From the IMG/VR virus record IMGVR_UViG_3300041809_001455, positions 1-33,280 of that record: DNA of 33,280 nt; one strand, given 5' to 3'. The position numbers and the translations under genes were made by a program. This DNA is from a virus. Shown in pieces: positions 29,322 through 33,280 of the stretch. Under the pieces are notes generated by a model. The model was not told the origin of the DNA. It searched no databases and saw only the letters and a list, made by a program, of their open reading frames with translations. Position 1 is the first letter of the stretch. Every line of letters starts with the position of its first letter.

Positions 29322-30908
29322 TCATTTCTTTTCAGCTTCTTTAACGGCCTTCTTCCCGACTCTTTGCGGAATGCCGATTTTGCTGTTTCCTTCCGCTGTG
29401 GCAAACAGGGCCTTGCGCTGTTCATCGCTTTTAAATTCTTTATCGTCTGCGCCATCAGGAGACGTGTCGGGATCGTTCGCCGGATCGTAAGGCGGCTCTA
29501 TCACCATCTCCGCATCAATTCCCTGATAACCGCTTTCAGGATCATCGGCGAGATTTGTGCGAATCTCATCAGAGCCAAGCACGGCATGATCGACGTAAGC
29601 ACAATCTGTCCTACTCTTGGCCTCGCGAATCTCCGCAATCTCTTTCGGCGTCATTTGATAAAGCGGATTGAATTTGATTCCGATTCTTGGGTCAATTTCC
29701 CCAAACAAAGAAAGCTGAACGACTTTAAGAATCGTTTCAATCGGCATACGCCAGAAGGTATTTTGTTGAGCTTTTATGTTATCGTAGAAAGATCGAATTT
29801 CTCCCTCACTCGACGCATTAAGTCCGGTCGGCGAGATTCCTGTCAAGATCATCGTTGGGATTTTGCTCACGCTTGCCATGTGTTCCTGAGATTGAGATTG
29901 AAGCTCGGAAAGACCAGAAAGCGGCGTATTAATTTGCATCAGGTCTTCGTATTCTTTGTCCAAAAGCATAAGACCTTTATTGCTTCTAAGGGCGGTGAAT
30001 AAGTCGGCGCGGGCGAAAAGACTTCCGTTATCATCTCCCCCTTGAAGCACCTGCGACATTGGCGTTTTTAAAACTGTGATCGAGAAAATGTTTATAAGAT
30101 CGGAAACGCTCTGGCGTGTCCTGAGCCAATTATCGACGTACGGCTCGGCAAGCTGTGATAAACTCATGCCGGAAAAATTGAATGAGGGCTTGAGAATATC
30201 GGGAAGCTCGCGAGTCACAACCGTAAGAAGTCGGCTTGCGTGAACATTCTGACCGAGCATGAACCAACCGCGAGGTTTATAAAAGTCCGGCGCGGCGGGG
30301 TCTATAGCGTTCCATGCGCTCGGCGTTGTCCAAACGGCCTCAACCGTGCTAACAGATTTTAGACTGCCCTTTACAATCGTGCGCGGGTCTAAAATAAGCG
30401 GCAAGCTTCTGTCTTGTGAATCAATGTCGATAAATATTTGACCTCGCCCATAGTAGCAATCGTGCATGGCGGATCGCTGAATGACTTCTTGAACTTTCAA
30501 GCGGTCAAACTCGTCGCGAATCGCTTTTATTTTATCTTGCGAGTCATCTCCGTCATTTTCCTCGGATGTAAAGTCGATCCATTCTCTCGTTAGCTCGGTC
30601 GAAAGCGTTGTGGCAAAGGCGCGAAATTCGGCGCGAGTGGAAAGCATGGCGAGATATTGGAATCCGGGGAATCCTGCGCCCGGAAGTCCACCATAGAAAG
30701 AAACGGAAGAGCCAAAGGTTTGTCCCGAATAATCGAAGGCCATGACAGGCGCTTTTTCACCTTTGGGAACAACGCCAGCCGCAATGCTCGGAGCCTGAAT
30801 GGGATAAAGATAACGGCTGTTCTCCCGCTGGATTTGACGGGCGCGACGAGCAAGAATCTTGATGTTGTCGTTTTTCTTCGCGCTCTTTTTTTTCTTTGCT
30901 TTTGCCAT
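29322..30908 (-). CDS. portal protein (DUF1073 / Phage_portal_3 type), 528 aa
   Basis: Segments such as RAEFRAFATTLSTELTREWIDF, AMHDCYYGRGQIFIDID and AEPYVDNWLRTRQSVSDLINIF, then GLSELQSQSQEHMASVSKIPTMILTGISPTGLNASSEGEIRSFYD, are those of the DUF1073 portal family, which forms the dodecameric DNA entry ring of the head. The N terminus is strongly basic (KKKKSAKKND) and the C terminus acidic. AGGGCG precedes the ATG. It follows the large terminase. Confidence 0.88.
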   Translation of the reverse strand: MAKAKKKKSAKKNDNIKILARRARQIQRENSRYLYPIQAPSIAAGVVPKGEKAPVMAFDYSGQTFGSSVSFYGGLPGAGFPGFQYLAMLSTRAEFRAFATTLSTELTREWIDFTSEENDGDDSQDKIKAIRDEFDRLKVQEVIQRSAMHDCYYGRGQIFIDIDSQDRSLPLILDPRTIVKGSLKSVSTVEAVWTTPSAWNAIDPAAPDFYKPRGWFMLGQNVHASRLLTVVTRELPDILKPSFNFSGMSLSQLAEPYVDNWLRTRQSVSDLINIFSITVLKTPMSQVLQGGDDNGSLFARADLFTALRSNKGLMLLDKEYEDLMQINTPLSGLSELQSQSQEHMASVSKIPTMILTGISPTGLNASSEGEIRSFYDNIKAQQNTFWRMPIETILKVVQLSLFGEIDPRIGIKFNPLYQMTPKEIAEIREAKSRTDCAYVDHAVLGSDEIRTNLADDPESGYQGIDAEMVIEPPYDPANDPDTSPDGADDKEFKSDEQRKALFATAEGNSKIGIPQRVGKKAVKEAEKK

Positions 30909-30948
30909 GATGCGCCCTGAAAGTTAAGAGAGACAGTCTACAGATATT

Positions 30949-32400
30949 TTATCTTGGCTTCAATCTTTTCGCTCTGTCGAGGAGGTCTTTCGATATTTTT
31001 AACGACACAAAGACAGGATATAGGCGGCGAAGAGCTTGCGTTGTCGCATCAACCTGATCGTCGTTCGCCCCAGCAGGGAAGACGGTCAATTCAGAAACAT
31101 AGTTTTTTACCCAAGCTGCAATATCGGGATGGGGAAGAAATACATTCCCCGCTTCCCAAAAACTTGTGACTGCGTGAGCACGAGCGAGCTTTGATCCGTC
31201 CGGCTCAATGGGGATAAGGCAGGGAACGTGAGCTTTTAAAACATCAATAACAGCAGGACCGTTTGCCTTGTCTTCAATGAGAATTTCTCGCGTAGACGGA
31301 AAAGCGTCACGCAAGGAAACGACTTCCTCCACCGTTTTTGTAAACGACATGCGGGCTCGGGTTTGTCCGAGAAGATAGCTGTTCGCCCCACTTTTTCCCC
31401 AAGCTTGCCCGACAACAAAATCCGTTCCATCTGTGTCTTTGAAGGTGCAATCCCATGAATTTATTATCTTGTCGAATTTCTTTGGAAGGTCTTTCGGCAA
31501 ATAATAATGGATTCCGGATTCTTTGAATACGTTGCCGCCCAACGGCTTCGGGCATTGCTGATAAAGAGCAGCCCAGAAATAATCGCTCGTTTCGCGTTTA
31601 AGTTCCCCTAACTGCGCCAACGAGTGAAGGTCTGGAACAAGCGCGCCAAGAGGAAGCGCGGGATTATAGCCAACCTCTCCGGGTTCATTGATCGCGGGGA
31701 AAAACAAAGTTTTAAGGCGAGATTCTCCCTTGTGAAGATCAATCACGCGCTGAGTTAAATCGTCCTCAGCCCACCGAGTCGCCATAATGAGCTGACCTGA
31801 AAATTCACTAAGGCGCGTTTTGAAAACGGATTGGTACCAAGACCAGATTCCCTCTTTTGTTACTTCGCTCAACGATTCTTCTGCGTTTTTTATGGGATCG
31901 TCGATAATTCCGATGGAAAGAGGAAAGCCCGTAAGTCCCGCGCCTATGCCCGCGCCTTTGTACGTTCCGCGTCCGGAGGGTGAATTAAATTCAGACGTTC
32001 TATTCACGTCATATTTATTTTTTTCTCTATTCGACGGAAAGAGTCGCCTGTGTTTGTCGCTTGCGATATTGCGGCGAACGTCTTGTGAGATTGATCCGGC
32101 GAGAAGATCGTTATAGCTCAAACCGCCGACGTGCCAGTCCGGAAATTTCCCGATTAGATAAGAAGCAAACTTTCGGCTGACTATCTCGGTTTTGCCGTGT
32201 TGAGGAGGAGCCGCAAGAATGAGAATGGGGCGTTTTCCGGCAATTACATCCTCAACAAAAACGTCGAGCGCGGAACATACCGACTCGCTGAATGCGCTGG
32301 TTTTATAATCTTTGTTCGTATACTGAATATATTTTGCAAGGCTTTTCCGCGCCGCTCGACGGGCAAGCAACTCTCTTGCCGCATCAGCTTTGCTTATCAT
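30949..32400 (-). CDS. terL: terminase large subunit, 483 aa
   Basis: The packaging motor has an ATPase with Walker A APPQHGKT (residues 64-71) and Walker B SIGIIDDP (162-169), and a coupling-type MATRWAEDDL around 206-215. The nuclease half has the acidic triad positions NSWDCTFKD (Asp 317), ILIEDKANGPAVI (Glu 376/Asp 377) and NDDQVDATTQAL (Asp 447/448). All expected motifs are intact. The ATG overlaps the small-subunit gene by 17 bases, and the ribosome site GAGGCG lies inside it. Confidence 0.92.
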   Translation of the reverse strand: MISKADAARELLARRAARKSLAKYIQYTNKDYKTSAFSESVCSALDVFVEDVIAGKRPILILAAPPQHGKTEIVSRKFASYLIGKFPDWHVGGLSYNDLLAGSISQDVRRNIASDKHRRLFPSNREKNKYDVNRTSEFNSPSGRGTYKGAGIGAGLTGFPLSIGIIDDPIKNAEESLSEVTKEGIWSWYQSVFKTRLSEFSGQLIMATRWAEDDLTQRVIDLHKGESRLKTLFFPAINEPGEVGYNPALPLGALVPDLHSLAQLGELKRETSDYFWAALYQQCPKPLGGNVFKESGIHYYLPKDLPKKFDKIINSWDCTFKDTDGTDFVVGQAWGKSGANSYLLGQTRARMSFTKTVEEVVSLRDAFPSTREILIEDKANGPAVIDVLKAHVPCLIPIEPDGSKLARAHAVTSFWEAGNVFLPHPDIAAWVKNYVSELTVFPAGANDDQVDATTQALRRLYPVFVSLKISKDLLDRAKRLKPR

Positions 32401-32818
32401 CTGATTTCGCCTCTTTTTTTACAACGGCGGCAAGATCAGCATCTGAAAGTTCTTCGGCGCTATCGACATCCTCTTTCGATTTTTCTCTGGTTGTCTGCAC
32501 AGGATAGCCCCACAAGCGGTCATAAAGAGCCTCGCGCTCGCCGCGCTTATCCTTGCCCGCGATTGTCCCCGCGAGATGCACAATCACCTGCGCGTACTCA
32601 ATCGGCATTTTTCCAAGGCGCGCCGTATCCGTTGCCATTTCGCGCAGCTCGTCGACCGTGCAATGCGTGCGATAATAATCGACGATGCGCTCCCATCGCG
32701 CACGGCCCTTAAGCGTTGCCCACGCCTCTTTTGCAACTGTATTCCCGGGCAAAAATAGCCCGTTCGAATCGCGTTGCGGCTTGCAAGGATCGGGGATTTT
32801 TGACTCTTCATCATTCAT
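32384..32818 (-). CDS. terminase small subunit, 144 aa
   Basis: It lies directly ahead of the large terminase with an overlap. The sequence PQRDSNGLFLPGNTVAKEAWATLKGR and the helical segments CTVDELREMATDTARLGKMPIEYAQVIVHLAGTIAGKDKRGEREALYDRLWG match small terminase (DNA recognition) proteins of this phage group. The C terminus is acidic. It is the first late gene, next to the divergent regulatory region 32819-32955, so packaging initiation may occur nearby. Confidence 0.8.
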   Translation of the reverse strand: MNDEESKIPDPCKPQRDSNGLFLPGNTVAKEAWATLKGRARWERIVDYYRTHCTVDELREMATDTARLGKMPIEYAQVIVHLAGTIAGKDKRGEREALYDRLWGYPVQTTREKSKEDVDSAEELSDADLAAVVKKEAKSDDKQS

Positions 32819-32834
32819 TTTCGGTTTTACCGCC

Positions 32835-32862
32835 GTTAACCTGTTGATACCGAAAGGTTAAC
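32835..32862 (-). promoter_or_regulatory. inverted repeat with a possible late-operon promoter
   Basis: GTTAACC (32835-32841) and GGTTAAC (32856-32862) are 7-bp inverted arms around 14 bases. On the - strand TTGAGC (32871-32866) and TATCAA (32849-32844), 16 bp apart, form a weak candidate promoter whose -10 box lies within the repeat. This would drive the terminase genes, with the repeat as an operator. Confidence 0.35.
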
Positions 32863-32890
32863 ACGGCTCAAAAAAAGCGCAAGTATCTAT

Positions 32891-32920
32891 TTGACAATCG
32901 CGCAACCGTTGCGCTATGGT
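32891..32920 (+). promoter_or_regulatory. candidate promoter for the pentapeptide-repeat gene with embedded operator
   Basis: A perfect TTGACA (32891-32896), 18-bp spacer and TATGGT (32915-32920) precede the gene by about 35 bases. The palindrome GCGCAA-CCG-TTGCGC (32900-32914) fills nearly the whole spacer, so a bound protein would block polymerase. Its core GCAA-N3-TTGC matches the site at 1460-1470. Confidence 0.65.
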
Positions 32921-32955
32921 GGTTTCAGAAATTAACCCGACCAACGGAGATCATC

Positions 32956-33280
32956 ATGATAAAATTCAACGTAGAAAAACGCTTCTCTGGCCAAACCGAA
33001 TTCACAGCCGAGATTGATTGCGATGAATCTGCCCCAAAATCTTGGAAACTTCGTCTCGCCGTTTTCTTCGCCATCAAGAATAAAATTAGTCTGACCTGCG
33101 CCGATCTGACCCGCGCCGATCTGACCTGCGCCAATCTGACCGACGCCGATCTGACCTGCGCCGATCTGACCCTCGCCAATCTGACCGACGCCGATCTGAC
33201 CTGCGCCGATCTGACCTGCGCCAATCTGACCGACGCCGATCTGACCTGCGCCAATCTGACCGACGCCGATCTGACCTGCG
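32956..33280 (+). CDS. pentapeptide-repeat protein, N-terminal part (3' end missing)
   Basis: The CGGAGA ribosome site precedes ATG 32956. The first 45 residues form a small leader (KFNVEKRFSGQTEFTAEID and LAVFFAIKNKISLTCADL) that I recall from phage pentapeptide proteins. From residue 46 the A(D/N)LTx five-residue repeat runs uninterrupted to the window edge: ADLTC, ANLTD and ADLTL variants. Pentapeptide repeats form a right-handed quadrilateral beta-helix that can mimic DNA; some protect gyrase from inhibitors or block it. No gyrase-contact specificity can be read here. It has its own promoter with operator and is the first + gene of the early convoy. Confidence 0.85.
   Translation, partial: MIKFNVEKRFSGQTEFTAEIDCDESAPKSWKLRLAVFFAIKNKISLTCADLTRADLTCANLTDADLTCADLTLANLTDADLTCADLTCANLTDADLTCANLTDADLTC
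33091..33280 (+). repeat. 15-bp coding tandem repeat (pentapeptide)
   Basis: From 33091 to the edge the 15-bp unit CTGACC-NNN-GCC-RAT repeats about 12 times with almost no variation outside codon three and the first base of codon five. Such uniformity is much higher than typical for old pentapeptide genes, suggesting recent expansion or continual recombination. The array is cut by the window edge. Confidence 0.92.

Noticed and set aside
29023-29325. 100-codon - strand frame starting at an ATGA overlap with the portal stop
   Set aside because: Weak ribosome site, a low-complexity AT-rich second half and overlap with the palindrome array and the head-morphogenesis start; it does not read like a protein.
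32925-33254. Long - strand open frame opposite the pentapeptide repeats (109 codons, repeated VRSA-type text)
   Set aside because: It is the mirror of a 15-bp repeat without stops in any frame; it has no ribosome site and ends in the opposite promoter region.

Overview
The window is most of the genome of a tailed phage (or prophage) with a contractile tail, a myovirus. The host is probably an alphaproteobacterium: the window carries a GapR/DUF2312-family gene, a family I know mainly from Alphaproteobacteria and their phages. That host assignment is inference. I see no integrase, transposase, tRNA, rRNA or CRISPR array.

The layout is two opposed convoys. On the + strand, from the right edge (32956) through the left edge to 7024, lie the early and accessory genes: a pentapeptide-repeat protein cut by the right edge, the C-terminal end of a different repeat protein cut by the left edge, small unknown genes, an HTH protein, a coiled-coil protein, a HIRAN-domain protein, a conserved phage protein probably belonging to the recombination module, a DnaN-like sliding clamp, a GapR-like protein, a cold-shock protein, a DUF7768-like protein and a DNA methyltransferase-like protein. 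One VRR-NUC nuclease gene (978-1421) points the other way inside this block. The mix suggests DNA replication, recombination and topology management.

On the - strand, read from 32818 down to 7021, lie the late genes in classical order: small and large terminase, portal, head morphogenesis (Mu F/SPP1 gp7), two signal-peptide proteins, a 35-codon gene, DUF2213 protease/scaffold, gp24-like cement protein, DUF2184 major capsid, a terminator, neck and completion proteins (DUF4054, gp10-like, gp12-like), DUF3383 sheath, tail tube, a frameshifted tail-assembly chaperone, a tape measure with embedded lysozyme domain, the baseplate set (Dit-like, plug, hub, gpV spike, gp25, J, DUF2612), tail fibre, and a lysis region (SleB-type endolysin, small membrane proteins, Rz1-like lipoprotein). 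The convoys meet tail to tail at 7021-7024 and diverge from 32819-32955.

Both window edges lie inside coding tandem repeats. This fits a circular or permuted phage genome whose assembly broke in repetitive genes. Points of most interest: two matching GCAA-N3-TTGC palindromes, each embedded in a candidate early promoter 1.8 kb apart across the presumed closure; three 14-bp GGTAT/ATACC palindromes inside the late operon; a textbook T TTT TTA slippery heptamer in the tail chaperone; a repeated Gly/Thr-rich module shared by the cement protein and baseplate J; and an exported two-gene insert in the head operon.
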